Translations under genes and position numbers: made by a program | Part shown: piece by piece, positions 1 through 9,264 of the stretch | Layout of the letters: each line of letters starts with the position of its first letter | How positions within the stretch are numbered: position 1 is the first letter of the stretch | The notes under the pieces: generated by a model | The model's database searches: none | What the model was told of the DNA's origin: nothing | Seen by the model: the letters and a program-made list of their open reading frames with translations, nothing else | Assembly: GCA_035561135.1 (NCBI GenBank) | Contig: DATMYA010000085.1 | Span: forward strand, 124,001 to 188,000 | Length of the DNA stretch: 64,000 bases | Direction: 5' to 3' | From: Clostridia bacterium | GTDB lineage: Bacteria; Acidobacteriota; Terriglobia; Terriglobales; Acidobacteriaceae

Positions 1-524
1 CGCTTTCCCTTCCGCCGCTGCGTCACCGCATTGCCGACTTGCCGGAAATGACTCGCTATCTGCTCAACGTGCAGCAGCAAAAGCTGAATGGGACGGCGAA
101 GCCCATCAGTCCATCCGTGATTCGCCAGATGCAGCTCTACGCGTGGCCAGGGAACATTCGGCAACTCGAAAACGTTATCAAGCGCTACGTCATCCTGGGC
201 ACCGACGACGTAATCCTTGCCGAACTCGCCGGTTCCCGCACGGAAGACCTTCGGGTTGCGCCTGACGGGGCCTGTTCGCTTCGTTCCCTGACCCGCCAGG
301 CGGTTCGCAAACTCGAAGCGCAGGTCATTCTTGGCGCACTCGAATCGAACCACTGGAATCGCAAGCGTGCTGCGCGTGCCCTGAACATCAGTTACCGGGG
401 GCTTCTCTACAAGCTGAAGGAAGTTGGAATCGCCGGGCCGCGCAGCCGAAGCACTGTCGTTAAAACCCAGCCCGAAGAATCCGGTCCCGTTCCAGTCGAG
501 AAAGGTGCAACAGATGAAATTTAA
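1..524 (+). CDS. NtrC-family sigma-54 response regulator, C-terminal part (PrsR-like; 5' end outside window)
   Basis: Only the last 170 or so residues are present; the reading frame is open from base 3 to the left edge. The visible part begins with LPPLRHRIADLP, the motif at the end of a sigma-54-interacting AAA+ domain. It then shows WPGNIRQLENVIKR, the conserved PGNxRxLxN element, and ends in a Fis-type helix-turn-helix (NHWNRKRAARALNISYRGL). Such proteins bind upstream activator sites and use ATP hydrolysis to open sigma-54 RNA polymerase complexes. Its place at the head of an exopolysaccharide operon, with an exosortase and PEP-CTERM genes downstream, fits the PEP-CTERM-box regulator PrsR. 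The receiver domain that would confirm this lies outside the window. The stop overlaps the next gene by 11 bp. Confidence 0.9.
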   Translation, partial: LSLPPLRHRIADLPEMTRYLLNVQQQKLNGTAKPISPSVIRQMQLYAWPGNIRQLENVIKRYVILGTDDVILAELAGSRTEDLRVAPDGACSLRSLTRQAVRKLEAQVILGALESNHWNRKRAARALNISYRGLLYKLKEVGIAGPRSRSTVVKTQPEESGPVPVEKGATDEI

Positions 525-1119
525 GTGCCTGGCTATTTTGATCACATCTGCACTGCTGTTATCTGGTGCAGCGATAGGCCAAGACGGCGCTTCGAAAACT
601 TCGCAACCCGTACAGAGTCCCGCGGCCAACGATCCGAACTACGTGATCGGCGCCGAAGATCTGCTTGCGATCAGCGTGTGGAAAGAGCCCGACCTCACGC
701 GCTCCGTGCCGGTTCGACCGGACGGGAAAATTTCCCTGCCCTTAATAGATGAAGTCAAAGCCGAAGGCCTGACCCCTAAGCAATTGGAAACGGAACTGAC
801 AAAGAGGTTCTCGCAATACATTGCAAGTCCGCAGGTCTCGGTCATTGTCGCCGATGTTCGCAGCCGCACCTTCAGCATCGTCGGCGAGGTGAACCGGCCT
901 GGATCGTTTCCGTTACGGCAAAAGCTCACTGTGCTTGAGGCGCTGGCAGCCGCGGGTGGTTTCAAAGACTTTGCCAAAACGAAAAGGATTTATGTCCTGC
1001 GCCTCAATGCGGACGGCACCAGGAGTCGCCTGCCGTTCAGCTACAACCGCGTGATCAAAGGTGAGGAAACGGCCCAGAACGTTGAACTGCAGTCCCACGA
1101 CACGATCGTCGTACCGTAG
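514..1119 (+). CDS. Polysaccharide export outer-membrane protein (Wza/EpsE-like, Poly_export + SLBB)
   Basis: This 201-residue protein carries a signal peptide (MKFKCLAILITSALLLSG) with no lipobox cysteine. A Poly_export domain follows (YVIGAEDLLAISVWKEPDL, then VRPDGKISLPLIDEVKAEG) and a SLBB domain (FSIVGEVNRPGSFPL, VLEALAAAGG). Proteins of this family form the periplasmic/outer-membrane channel for exopolysaccharide export and work with the chain-length determinant encoded downstream. It is short, as expected for the PEP-CTERM-associated branch with a single SLBB repeat. The ATG at 514 was chosen because the signal peptide begins there and GAAAGG lies just upstream; longer in-frame starts would give a non-hydrophobic leader. 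It overlaps the regulator gene, so the two are probably co-transcribed. Confidence 0.9.
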   Translation: MKFKCLAILITSALLLSGAAIGQDGASKTSQPVQSPAANDPNYVIGAEDLLAISVWKEPDLTRSVPVRPDGKISLPLIDEVKAEGLTPKQLETELTKRFSQYIASPQVSVIVADVRSRTFSIVGEVNRPGSFPLRQKLTVLEALAAAGGFKDFAKTKRIYVLRLNADGTRSRLPFSYNRVIKGEETAQNVELQSHDTIVVP

Positions 1120-1126
1120 GTGCAAA

Positions 1127-2446
1127 ATGCGTAATTTTCTAAACATCACGATATTCGCGCTGCTCGCGGGCATCGCTTTCGCCCAGGTTGATGCTGCGCA
1201 ACCGCAGCAAGCTGTTGCGCCTGTGAACATTCAGCCCAGCGGCTCTCCGCGCACCGAACTGCCACCGCAGGTTGTAAACAACGAGTCGTCTCCCGCGTTC
1301 GAGATTGGCCTCAGCACCAGTGCGGCCTTCGACGACAACGGGGGAAGCTTCCTTAGCGGCGACACCGCTGGTTTTGTCACCGGCATCTCACCCCTGGTCA
1401 GGCTCAAGAGTGGCGGCCAGAAACATCGCCTGCTCCTCGAATACCAGCCAAGCTTTTCGAGAACTACCGGCCTTTCCGAACGGGACGACTTCGGGCAGAA
1501 CTTCAATGCCTCCCTTGAGTGGAAGCTGAGCAAGCGCTGGACGATGAGACTTCGCAACGGCTTCGTCATCACCTCGAATCCGTTCGAGAGCGCATTGCGG
1601 CCCACCGCCGAGTCGCCCAATGCGACCATCGCCACTCCGTTCATCCGCCAGAAGCGCGAACTCGCATCCGCTGAGCTTGAGTACTTCTTCTCGGCACGCA
1701 CTTCGGTGGGAGCGGTCGGCGGTTTCTCCATGCAGCGCTACAACGACCCGAGCGGCGTAAAGAACAAGGACCGGCAACTGCTCGACTCCTCGAACGGTTC
1801 GGGGCGCGCTTACTTCCGCCATCGCTTCACCAAAACGATCGCCGGCGGATTCGAGTACTCGTATCAGGACTTGCTTGTTGCCCAGAGCACGTCGCGCACG
1901 CAGTCGCACACGGCCACCGCGTTCACGACATGGCAGCTTGGGAAGCATTCACAGATTTCCCTGTTCGCCGGTCCGGAGCGTTCAAGACTCCGCGATGTCG
2001 CGGAAATCGATCTTGGGCTTTTCATCATTCACTATCCGCTGGATGAGTTGCAGACCTCTGTCGCCGCCGGAGCGACCTACGCGTGGGAAGGCAAGCAGAA
2101 TCGCTTTCGTGCCGGGTACAACCGACGCGTCGCCGATGGCGGCGGCCTGATCGGCGCAGTTCGCCTGGACAGCGTTTCTGCCGCATTCGAGCAGAAGCTG
2201 AGCCGGCGATGGGACGCAGCACTGGATTTCACCTACGGACATAACGCCGCGCTTGGGGTGGCCAACCGCGCATTGGAGTCCTACGCGGGCGGCTTGACCG
2301 TTCGCCACACAGTCAGCCGCGACCTGAACATCGCCATGAGCTACAACCACGTTGAGCAGAACGGCATGAGCACCATTCCCAACAACAATCACAATCGGGT
2401 CAGCGTCTCGCTTGAGTATTTGTGGACGCATCCGCTCGGAAGGTAA
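1127..2446 (+). CDS. Outer-membrane beta-barrel protein of the exopolysaccharide locus
   Basis: This 439-residue protein starts with a signal peptide (MRNFLNITIFALLAGIAFAQ). It then consists of alternating amphipathic strands rich in aromatic and charged residues, for example YQPSFSRTTGLSERDDF, AYFRHRFTKTIAGGFEYSYQD and RFRAGYNRRVADGGGL. It ends with a strand-like VSVSLEYLWTHPLGR. This is the pattern of a large outer-membrane barrel. The position between the export protein and the chain-length determinant matches the uncharacterised PEP-CTERM-system outer-membrane family found at this place in exosortase-type EPS loci, so a role in polymer secretion is inferred. Start 1127 is chosen because the signal peptide begins there, 7 bp after the previous stop. 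Confidence 0.8.
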   Translation: MRNFLNITIFALLAGIAFAQVDAAQPQQAVAPVNIQPSGSPRTELPPQVVNNESSPAFEIGLSTSAAFDDNGGSFLSGDTAGFVTGISPLVRLKSGGQKHRLLLEYQPSFSRTTGLSERDDFGQNFNASLEWKLSKRWTMRLRNGFVITSNPFESALRPTAESPNATIATPFIRQKRELASAELEYFFSARTSVGAVGGFSMQRYNDPSGVKNKDRQLLDSSNGSGRAYFRHRFTKTIAGGFEYSYQDLLVAQSTSRTQSHTATAFTTWQLGKHSQISLFAGPERSRLRDVAEIDLGLFIIHYPLDELQTSVAAGATYAWEGKQNRFRAGYNRRVADGGGLIGAVRLDSVSAAFEQKLSRRWDAALDFTYGHNAALGVANRALESYAGGLTVRHTVSRDLNIAMSYNHVEQNGMSTIPNNNHNRVSVSLEYLWTHPLGR

Positions 2447-2449
2447 CGA

Positions 2450-4012
2450 ATGACGCGCCAAAGTACAAAAGAGCTGGGCCTGAGTGATATCTGGGCGGTT
2501 GCCGTCAGGAGACGCTGGTGGCTTCTGGTTCCTGCATTCCTGGTATGGACAGTTGTATTCGGTGTCAGCTGGTTCGTCCCGTCGGAGTACAAATCCGAGA
2601 CGGTCATCCTGGTCGAACAGCAGAAGGTGCCGGAGCAGTACGTCGTCCCGAACGTGTCGTCCGACATGCAGCAGCGCCTGCAAAGCATGACCCAGCAGAT
2701 CCTCAGCCGCACTCGGCTGCTGAAGATCATTGAAGATTTCAAGCTGTATCCCAGTCTTCGCGGACGGAAGGCGCCGGACGAACTCGTGGACCGCATGCGC
2801 GAGGACATCAGCATAGAGCTCGTGCGCGCGGGGAACCGGAACGATCTCACGGCGTTCAAGATCTACTACTCGGCATCGAATCCGCTCGTTGCTCAGCAGG
2901 TCACCAATCAGCTGACAACGCTGTTCATCGACGAGAACCTGCGGGCCCGCGAACAGCAGTCGCAAGGCACCACCGACTTCCTGGAGCGGCAGGTTGATTC
3001 TGCCCGCCAGAACCTTGAACAGCAGGAAGCCCGGTTGCGCGACTTCAAGCTCCGCTACCTCGGCCAATTGCCTGCGCAGTTGCAGCCAAATGTGCAGATA
3101 CTCTCCGGCTTGCAGGGACAATTGGTAGCTGCCACAGGCGCGCGCGATCGCGCCGTGCAGCAGAATACGTACCTCACTTCCCTCATCAGCCAGTACAAGA
3201 GCACGACCAGCAGCAAGGACGGCAAAGATGCGGATCTATCCGGCATCGGCGCTGCGGCTTCGGCAGATCAGCAGCTCGAGACGCTTCGCGTTCAACTCGC
3301 CGAGTTGCAGTCGAGATACACGAACCAGCATCCGGACGTGCTGAAGCTACAACAGCAGATATCCGAGACCGAGCGTCTGCGAGAGAAGATGGCAACGGAG
3401 CCGCCGAAATTCAGCGCATCCGATGGAAAGATCACTCCGTTGGCACAGTTGAATAGTCAGCTGAAGGCAAACCAGCTTGAGATACAGAGCACCGACAAGG
3501 AAATCAAACTGCTCCAGGGGCACATTGCGGAGTATCAGGGCCGCCTTAACATCACTCCGCTGCGCGAACAGCAGATCTCCGATTTGAGCCGCGACTACGA
3601 GCAGTCAAAGGCAAACTACGAATCTCTGCTTGCGAAGAAGATGCAGTCGTCGCTGGCGACAAGTCTTGAGAAGCGTCAACAGGGCGAACAGTTCCGCATC
3701 ATCGACCCGCCTAGTCTGCCGATCAAGCCGACCTCACCCAACCGCCTGCTGTGGAGTTTGGGCGGACTGGTCGTCGGCCTCGGGTTGGCTTTCTGCGCGA
3801 CTGCTGTACTGGAAGTTCTCGACGATCGACTTCGCGGCGAGCAGGATCTCCTGGAAACGCTGCGGCTTCCGATCATCGCCGAAATCCCTCGCCTGGAAAC
3901 CAGCGCCGAGGCTGCCTCGAAACGCTTCCGGCCACTGCTGGAAACAACCGCGATTGCGACGATGGTAACCGTCATTTCCGCAAGCACGCTGTTCGTCTAC
4001 TTCCAAGGCTGA
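2450..4012 (+). CDS. Polysaccharide chain-length determinant (Wzz/GumC family, PEP-CTERM-system type)
   Basis: This 520-residue inner-membrane protein has an N-terminal membrane segment (about residues 22-44, WWLLVPAFLVWTVVFGVSWF) followed by a Wzz domain. A long periplasmic coiled coil rich in Q, E, L and R spans about residues 165-400 (REQQSQGTTDFLERQVDSA to ISDLSRDYEQSKANYESLL). A second membrane segment lies near residues 432-455, followed by a final hydrophobic stretch at the C-terminus. The family sets polymer length and couples the polymerase to the outer-membrane exporter. No kinase domain is fused; the kinase is encoded separately two genes downstream, as is usual for the exosortase-associated type. 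It starts 3 bp after the barrel gene and ends 3 bp before the ATPase gene. Confidence 0.92.
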   Translation: MTRQSTKELGLSDIWAVAVRRRWWLLVPAFLVWTVVFGVSWFVPSEYKSETVILVEQQKVPEQYVVPNVSSDMQQRLQSMTQQILSRTRLLKIIEDFKLYPSLRGRKAPDELVDRMREDISIELVRAGNRNDLTAFKIYYSASNPLVAQQVTNQLTTLFIDENLRAREQQSQGTTDFLERQVDSARQNLEQQEARLRDFKLRYLGQLPAQLQPNVQILSGLQGQLVAATGARDRAVQQNTYLTSLISQYKSTTSSKDGKDADLSGIGAAASADQQLETLRVQLAELQSRYTNQHPDVLKLQQQISETERLREKMATEPPKFSASDGKITPLAQLNSQLKANQLEIQSTDKEIKLLQGHIAEYQGRLNITPLREQQISDLSRDYEQSKANYESLLAKKMQSSLATSLEKRQQGEQFRIIDPPSLPIKPTSPNRLLWSLGGLVVGLGLAFCATAVLEVLDDRLRGEQDLLETLRLPIIAEIPRLETSAEAASKRFRPLLETTAIATMVTVISASTLFVYFQG

Positions 4013-4015
4013 GAT

Positions 4016-4966
4016 ATGTACAAGAATTTCTACGGGCTTACTAAAAACCCGTTCGAGATCAGTCCGGACCCCTACTTCTTCCACCCGACGCCTCGGCACC
4101 TGGAGGCGCTGGCGAACCTCGACTTTGGGGTTCGCCGGGGGAAGGGCTTCATCGTCGTGACCGGGGAGGTGGGCACCGGCAAGACCTTGCTCATCCGGTG
4201 CCTCTTGCGTGAACTGGTGGCGAACCAGGTCAACTTCGCATACGTGTTCAATCCCCTGCTTTCGGTGGAAGACTTCTTCAGGTGCATCCTGCATGAGCTT
4301 GGAGTAGAGGGACCGTTTCAGTCGAAGGGTGCGATGCTGATCGCCTTGAACGACTTCCTCATCAAGTCGCACGGAGAGGGCAAGTGCACGGCGCTCATCA
4401 TCGATGAGGCGCAGAATCTCACCCCAGAGTTGCTGGAAGAAGTTCGTTTGCTGACGAATCTCGAGACGGCCGAGCACAAGCTGCTACAGGTTTTGCTCGT
4501 CGGCCAACCGGAACTGGATGACAAGCTGGACTCGCCCGACCTGCGACAACTGAAACAGCGCGTGGCGTTGCGTTGCGCACTGCGGCCGTTCGATGAAGTC
4601 GAATCGCGAGCATACATTTTGAAGCGTCTGGAACGGGCGGGCGCCGGGCCCAAGTCGTCCATCTTCGCGAGTCAGGCATTGCACTCTGTTCATGCCCATG
4701 CGCGGGGCATCCCCCGCTTGATCAATGTCATATGCGAGAACGCGCTGTTGAACGGATACGCCCAGCAGTCGCGACAGATCACGCCGCGGATGATCGACGA
4801 AGTTGTAAAGGATTTGAGGCTTGACGTTCAGTCGGCGGCATTGTCGAAGCCGGACGACGAATCGAGCATGACGGAAATTGGGCTGCTGCGCGCGTTGTTG
4901 CGCCTGTTGCGCTCCGGAGGAGTGGACTCCACTCTTGCCCTAAACCTTCGAGAGGTAAAGAAATGA
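4016..4966 (+). CDS. PEP-CTERM/exosortase-system ATPase (ExeA/GspA-like AAA)
   Basis: This 316-residue protein begins MYKNFYGLTKNPFEISPDP, the hallmark opening of ExeA-like ATPases linked to exosortase EPS loci. Walker A is GEVGTGKT (residues 50-57), Walker B is ALIIDEAQ (126-133), and a sensor-like QLKQRVALRCALRPF follows. A C-terminal helical segment (RGIPRLINVICENALLNGY) completes the AAA_22 fold. It is predicted cytoplasmic and without a membrane segment, unlike full ExeA. Members of this family sit between the chain-length determinant and the tyrosine kinase in such loci, and the exact role is unknown; assembly or energising of the export complex is a guess. The stop overlaps the next start by 4 bp (ATGA). 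Confidence 0.9.
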   Translation: MYKNFYGLTKNPFEISPDPYFFHPTPRHLEALANLDFGVRRGKGFIVVTGEVGTGKTLLIRCLLRELVANQVNFAYVFNPLLSVEDFFRCILHELGVEGPFQSKGAMLIALNDFLIKSHGEGKCTALIIDEAQNLTPELLEEVRLLTNLETAEHKLLQVLLVGQPELDDKLDSPDLRQLKQRVALRCALRPFDEVESRAYILKRLERAGAGPKSSIFASQALHSVHAHARGIPRLINVICENALLNGYAQQSRQITPRMIDEVVKDLRLDVQSAALSKPDDESSMTEIGLLRALLRLLRSGGVDSTLALNLREVKK

Positions 4967-5868
4967 GCAGAATTTTTGATGCGTTGCAGCGCTTCGAACA
5001 GGAAAAGCGTGCCGGGCAGGCGACCAATCCTGCCGCTGCGCCTGACACACCTGCCGCTGCCGTCGCCAGTGCCGCCCCCGCATACGCGGCGTCCGCGACC
5101 CTGACACAGACGGTCGCCGAACCAGATTGGAATCCGAAGCCTCTCAACATCGCTCCCGAGGAATCGAGCCGGCTGGTTGCGATCAGCGATCCTTTCAGCA
5201 TTGGCGCAGAGAATTTCCGCATGCTGGGTTCGCGCCTGGCACAGATGAAGACCGCCGGGCGCAACCGAATTCTCATCACCAGTTCCGTCGCCGACGAGGG
5301 CAAGACAGTAATCGCCACAAATCTTGCAGCGACGCTGGCAAAACGTTCCGGAGAGCGCGTGCTGTTGATCGAAGGCGACTTGCGCGCTCCGAAGGTGCTG
5401 GACGACCTAGGCGCGGGCCAGGCTGCGGGAATTTCCGAGTGGTACCGGCTCGGCGGATCCATCTTCGATTACATCTACCGGGTGCAGTCGCTGGAGTTGA
5501 ACGTTCTCCCCGCAGGTCTCGGCGTGGACGATCCTTTAGAACTCCTGGATTCGCAGGCATTCAGCCGCACGATGACGCTGCTGGCGCAGCACTTTGACTG
5601 GATCGTGGTCGACTCCTCGCCCCTGGTTCCGGTAGCCGATAGCTTGTGCTGGATGCGCAATATCGATTCCGTGCTGCTGGTGACGCGCGAGAACAAGACC
5701 CCGAAAAACCTGCTGGCCAAAGCGGTCAAGACCATCGATCAGTCGAAGATTATTGGCGTGGTGCTGAACGACGCGTCGCGCGCAAAGTCCGCGTCCAAGT
5801 ACTACGGCTATTACAAATATGGAAATCGCGGCAATGCCGCCTCCAAGTCGCCCGAGGTGACGAACTAA
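4963..5868 (+). CDS. Tyrosine autokinase of the EPS locus (CpsD/CapB, BY-kinase)
   Basis: This 301-residue P-loop protein has a Walker A-type loop with a lysine (SSVADEGKT, about residues 107-115), Walker A' LLIEGDLR (134-141) and Walker B WIVVDSSP. The C-terminal tyrosine cluster KYYGYYKYGN is the autophosphorylation tail of bacterial tyrosine kinases. Such kinases control the oligomeric state of the Wzz-type partner and so polymer length. The N-terminal 60 residues are alanine-rich and probably disordered; the first residues (MSRIFDALQRFEQEKR) are typical of the exosortase-associated branch. It overlaps the ATPase gene by 4 bp and is followed after 2 bp by the priming transferase. Confidence 0.92.
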   Translation: MSRIFDALQRFEQEKRAGQATNPAAAPDTPAAAVASAAPAYAASATLTQTVAEPDWNPKPLNIAPEESSRLVAISDPFSIGAENFRMLGSRLAQMKTAGRNRILITSSVADEGKTVIATNLAATLAKRSGERVLLIEGDLRAPKVLDDLGAGQAAGISEWYRLGGSIFDYIYRVQSLELNVLPAGLGVDDPLELLDSQAFSRTMTLLAQHFDWIVVDSSPLVPVADSLCWMRNIDSVLLVTRENKTPKNLLAKAVKTIDQSKIIGVVLNDASRAKSASKYYGYYKYGNRGNAASKSPEVTN

Positions 5869-5870
5869 AT

Positions 5871-7253
5871 ATGGTTCGTCTCCTCAATGCGTACTTCCCG
5901 GCGAGAACCGTGCTGCTCTGTGTGACGGAGCTGCTGCTGGTCACGCTTGGGTTGGTTGGAGGCACGGTGATCTGGACAGGTCTGGTGGACGCCGACCTGG
6001 CGCTGTTCTATGAAGGCGGGTTTCTAAAAATCACGCTTATCACCGCCGTGGTATTCGTGTGGATGTACTACTTCGACCTCTACGACAGCACGGTGCTTGG
6101 CAACCGGCGCGAAGTGTTTACGCGCATCACCCAAGTATTGGGAACAACGTGTGTTTCGCTGGCGGCAATCTACTTTATGTTTCCGCAGAGCCGCCTGACG
6201 ATGCGGATTCTTGGGCTTGGGGCGGTTTTCGTTATCATCGCCCTCGCCTTCGGACGCCGGCTGTTCCTGCTTGTGAACACATCCGAACGATTCGCTCAGC
6301 GCGCCATCATCCTTGGAGACGGTCCACTGGTGAAGCCTCTTATCGAGGAAATCAACAACCGTCCTGAACTCGGCATCATGCCGGTTGGCATCGTCGGCGA
6401 GCAGCCGGGAGTGGCGGGTGTGCCGAATATCGGCTCCATGGATCAGTTGCTTGAATTGGTCGTGAACCGCCGTGTAGACCGCATCTTTATCGACATGGCT
6501 GAGCGTCGCGGCAAGATGCCTGTTGACCTCCTGCTGGAGTTGAAGACTTGCGGAATCAGCATCCAGGACGCTTCCGCGTTGTATGAAACGTTACATGGCA
6601 AAATTCCGCTGCAATCGCTGAAGCTGAGTTGGCTGCTCTTTTCACCCGGATTCCAGCCAACGCGCGCATCGCTGTTTTACAAGCGCTTCGTCTCGTTGCT
6701 GCTGGCAACACCGGCGCTCATCATCTCTCTGCCTGTGATGTTGCTGGTCGCTATCGCCATACGACTCGAGTCTGCCGGTCCCGCGATTTTCCGGCAGAAG
6801 CGCGTGGGTAAAGGCGGCGAGACTTTTACGTTGTACAAGTTTCGCTCCATGCGCGACGGCTGCGACAGCGATGGCAACAATCGCCCCGCCGTAAAGGATG
6901 ACGACCGCATCACGCGCCTCGGACACTTCCTTCGCCGGAGCCGGCTCGATGAACTGCCGCAACTTTTCAACATCGTGCGCGGCGATATGTACATCGTAGG
7001 CCCGCGGCCATTCGTCATCAGTCAGGAGCAGGAATACGTTAAGCAGATTCCCTTTTACCGTCAGCGCTGGGTCGTTCGCCCCGGAGCGACGGGATGGGCG
7101 CAGGTCAATCGTCCCTATTGCGCCACCATTGAAGACAATCGCGAAAAGCTTGAATACGACCTCTTCTACATCAAGAACGTCTCGTTCGGCCTCGACGTCC
7201 TCATTCTCTTCAAGACTCTGAAGATTCTGCTGCTAGGGCGAGGTGGGCAATGA
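5871..7253 (+). CDS. Undecaprenyl-phosphate sugar-1-phosphate transferase (PEP-CTERM-system EpsB-like)
   Basis: This 460-residue polyprenyl glycosylphosphotransferase has about four N-terminal membrane segments (for example TVLLCVTELLLVTLGLVGG, LITAVVFVWMYYFDLY) and a CoA-binding-like middle domain (FAQRAIILGDGPLVKPLI). A C-terminal bacterial sugar transferase domain begins near residue 265 with KRFVSLLLATPALIISL, then IFRQKRVGKGG, YKFRSM, SRLDELPQLFNIVRGDM and GPRPF. The enzyme starts repeat-unit assembly by placing the first sugar phosphate on the lipid carrier. The ATG at 5871 lies 2 bp after the kinase stop and begins the first membrane domain. A longer in-frame reading would overlap the kinase extensively and is rejected. 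The stop overlaps the next ATG by 4 bp. Confidence 0.93.
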   Translation: MVRLLNAYFPARTVLLCVTELLLVTLGLVGGTVIWTGLVDADLALFYEGGFLKITLITAVVFVWMYYFDLYDSTVLGNRREVFTRITQVLGTTCVSLAAIYFMFPQSRLTMRILGLGAVFVIIALAFGRRLFLLVNTSERFAQRAIILGDGPLVKPLIEEINNRPELGIMPVGIVGEQPGVAGVPNIGSMDQLLELVVNRRVDRIFIDMAERRGKMPVDLLLELKTCGISIQDASALYETLHGKIPLQSLKLSWLLFSPGFQPTRASLFYKRFVSLLLATPALIISLPVMLLVAIAIRLESAGPAIFRQKRVGKGGETFTLYKFRSMRDGCDSDGNNRPAVKDDDRITRLGHFLRRSRLDELPQLFNIVRGDMYIVGPRPFVISQEQEYVKQIPFYRQRWVVRPGATGWAQVNRPYCATIEDNREKLEYDLFYIKNVSFGLDVLILFKTLKILLLGRGGQ

Positions 7254-8437
7254 TCGAGTATCTGCGTGCCGCCGCCTGGGTGTCGTTCTGGATCTCGGCG
7301 TTCGCCATTGCATACACATACTTCCTTTACCCGGTTCTTCTGTTCGTGCTGTTCTCCGCAGCTCAGGTTCGCAGGGATCTTCGCTATCTGGCAATGCGAT
7401 CGAACCGTCGCGCGCCCCTCAGTCTGCGCCAATGGCCGAAGGTCAGCATCATCATGCCCGCTCACGATGAAGAAACACATCTGCCCGCCAAGCTTGAGAA
7501 CCTGAAAGAGCTTGAGTACGAGAGTGGGATGCTGGAGATCATCATCGTTTCGGATGGATCGACCGACAGGACGAACGAGTTTCTGTCCCATGTCACCGAT
7601 CCCAGGGTCACGGTTGTCATTCTCGACGAACGCCAGGGTAAGCCCAACGCTTTGAACCAGGCAGTCGCGCAAGCCTCCGGCGACGTGCTGCTGTTCTGTG
7701 ACGCTGCGACGCTTTTCCAGCCGGACACGGTCCGTATGTTGGCCCGTCATTTCGTAAATCCAAATGTGGGCGTCGTGTGCGGCGCGTTGCGGTTCGAGGG
7801 CTCCACCGAGTCCAAGCAGACCGAAGGGACTTACTGGAAGTACGAGACGGTCTTACGCCTGATGGAATCAAGGCTGGGCGCAACTCTCACCGCCAGTGGC
7901 GCACTCTATGCGATGCGCCGCAGCGCATACTCTCCCATCGCAAAGAATACGATCATCGAAGACCTTATCATTCCGATGGGCGCCCGCAAGCTTGGACTGG
8001 CCGTACTCTACGACCCTGAAGCCATAGGCGTTGAATATGCCGCGTCCACAGTGGCAGGAGAGTTCACGCGACGCGTTCGTCTTGCCATAGGAAGCTTCCG
8101 CTCAATCGGGCAGTTGCTGAGAATCCCTGTCGACTTCTACACCGCGCTTGCGCTTGTTTCGCACAAGCTGCTGCGCTGGTTCGTATTCTTGTTCGCTATC
8201 GTTCTGTTCGTCAGCAACATGGCGCTGCTGAACCGCTCCATTTATCAACTGGCGTTTCTATTGCAAATCGCTTTCTACCTGTCAGCCCTTGTTGGATATC
8301 TGCTGCGCGATCGGGCTCACAACTTACGTCTCGTTAGGCTCGGATACTTCCTGGTGGCGATGAACTGGGCGTTCGTGCTCGGCCTGTATCGATGCCTTGC
8401 AGGACGCGACAACGTGAAATGGCAGAGGGTGGCATGA
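7250..8437 (+). CDS. Membrane glycosyltransferase, family 2
   Basis: This 395-residue GT-A enzyme has one N-terminal membrane segment (residues about 8-30) and a catalytic domain beginning WPKVSIIMPAHDEETHLPAK. It shows IIIVSDGSTDRT, the nucleotide-sugar-binding LLFCDAATLF and the acceptor-side EDLIIPMGARKLG. About four C-terminal hydrophobic segments follow (FVFLFAIVLFVSNMALL onward). The layout resembles processive membrane GT2 enzymes and those that elongate lipid-linked repeat units; the sugar is not predictable. The start ATGATC overlaps the stop of the priming transferase, and the stop overlaps the deacetylase start, indicating translational coupling. Confidence 0.88.
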   Translation: MIEYLRAAAWVSFWISAFAIAYTYFLYPVLLFVLFSAAQVRRDLRYLAMRSNRRAPLSLRQWPKVSIIMPAHDEETHLPAKLENLKELEYESGMLEIIIVSDGSTDRTNEFLSHVTDPRVTVVILDERQGKPNALNQAVAQASGDVLLFCDAATLFQPDTVRMLARHFVNPNVGVVCGALRFEGSTESKQTEGTYWKYETVLRLMESRLGATLTASGALYAMRRSAYSPIAKNTIIEDLIIPMGARKLGLAVLYDPEAIGVEYAASTVAGEFTRRVRLAIGSFRSIGQLLRIPVDFYTALALVSHKLLRWFVFLFAIVLFVSNMALLNRSIYQLAFLLQIAFYLSALVGYLLRDRAHNLRLVRLGYFLVAMNWAFVLGLYRCLAGRDNVKWQRVA

Positions 8438-9264
8438 CGAATCAGATGACTCACTCTGTCGCTGCTCGCGATAACTCTATGAAGCGTCGGCTTCGGCTGC
8501 CCGGCGTGCCTGTGTTCGTCTACCACGGTATCGCTGAGGGGGCAGAAACGATTTCACCCGGCGACCGGAAGTATTGGGTGCGCGTCTCGGAATTGAAGCA
8601 GCACCTAAACCACATTCGCGCCAATGGCCATGCGATCTCGCTTGCGCAACTCACGGACCGGAGCATGACCCCTAACCCTGTCGTCATCACGTTCGATGAT
8701 GGACGACTCTCCGATTACGAGTTCGCTTATCCGGAATTGCAGAAAGCGGGCATGACCGCCGAGTTCTTTGTGAACACGGCAAAAGTTGGGACGCGCGGAT
8801 TCGCTGACTGGAGTCAGCTTCGAGAAATGCAACACGCTGGAATGTCCATCCAGTCGCACGCGCACGATCATGTCGATCTTGCACTACTGGCGGAAGGTGA
8901 CCTGGAACGGCAATTATCAGTATCCAAGAACATGATTGAAGAACGCCTCGGAACAGCCGTTCAGTTCCTGGCGGCGCCATACGGCCGGCTAAATGCAAAG
9001 CTAATCGAGATCGCTCTTAAGGTGGGATACCGCTCAGTTTGCAGCGCGCGCAGCATACCTGCGCAGTATGGAGCGACGAAGATCGACCGTGTGGTTCTGC
9101 ATCGTGACATGCCCTTAAAAGAATTTGCCCAATACTTCGACCGAGATCCGGTCCGATACCTTCGCCGAATCAGCCGCTCACTGCGTTATCGGTGGCCTCT
9201 GTCTGTGCTGTGCCGTCCGGCGTCTTCACGTTTGCAGCACGACTCCGTGGAGGGTTATCAATGA
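8434..9264 (+). CDS. Polysaccharide deacetylase (carbohydrate esterase 4 type)
   Basis: This 276-residue NodB-homology protein has motif 1 VVITFDDGRLSDY (the DD pair), motif 2 SIQSHAHDHVDL (H-x3-H metal ligands) and motif 3 LAAPYGRLNAKLIEIA. Members remove N- or O-acetyl groups from polysaccharides. No signal peptide is visible with the start at 8434, so it may act on lipid-linked intermediates in the cytoplasm, or export could use an unusual route. The start is chosen for the 4-bp ATGA overlap with the preceding glycosyltransferase. A second ATG at 8479 would shorten the tail before RRLRLPGVPVFVYHG. The stop overlaps the next gene in the same way. Confidence 0.87.
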   Translation: MTNQMTHSVAARDNSMKRRLRLPGVPVFVYHGIAEGAETISPGDRKYWVRVSELKQHLNHIRANGHAISLAQLTDRSMTPNPVVITFDDGRLSDYEFAYPELQKAGMTAEFFVNTAKVGTRGFADWSQLREMQHAGMSIQSHAHDHVDLALLAEGDLERQLSVSKNMIEERLGTAVQFLAAPYGRLNAKLIEIALKVGYRSVCSARSIPAQYGATKIDRVVLHRDMPLKEFAQYFDRDPVRYLRRISRSLRYRWPLSVLCRPASSRLQHDSVEGYQ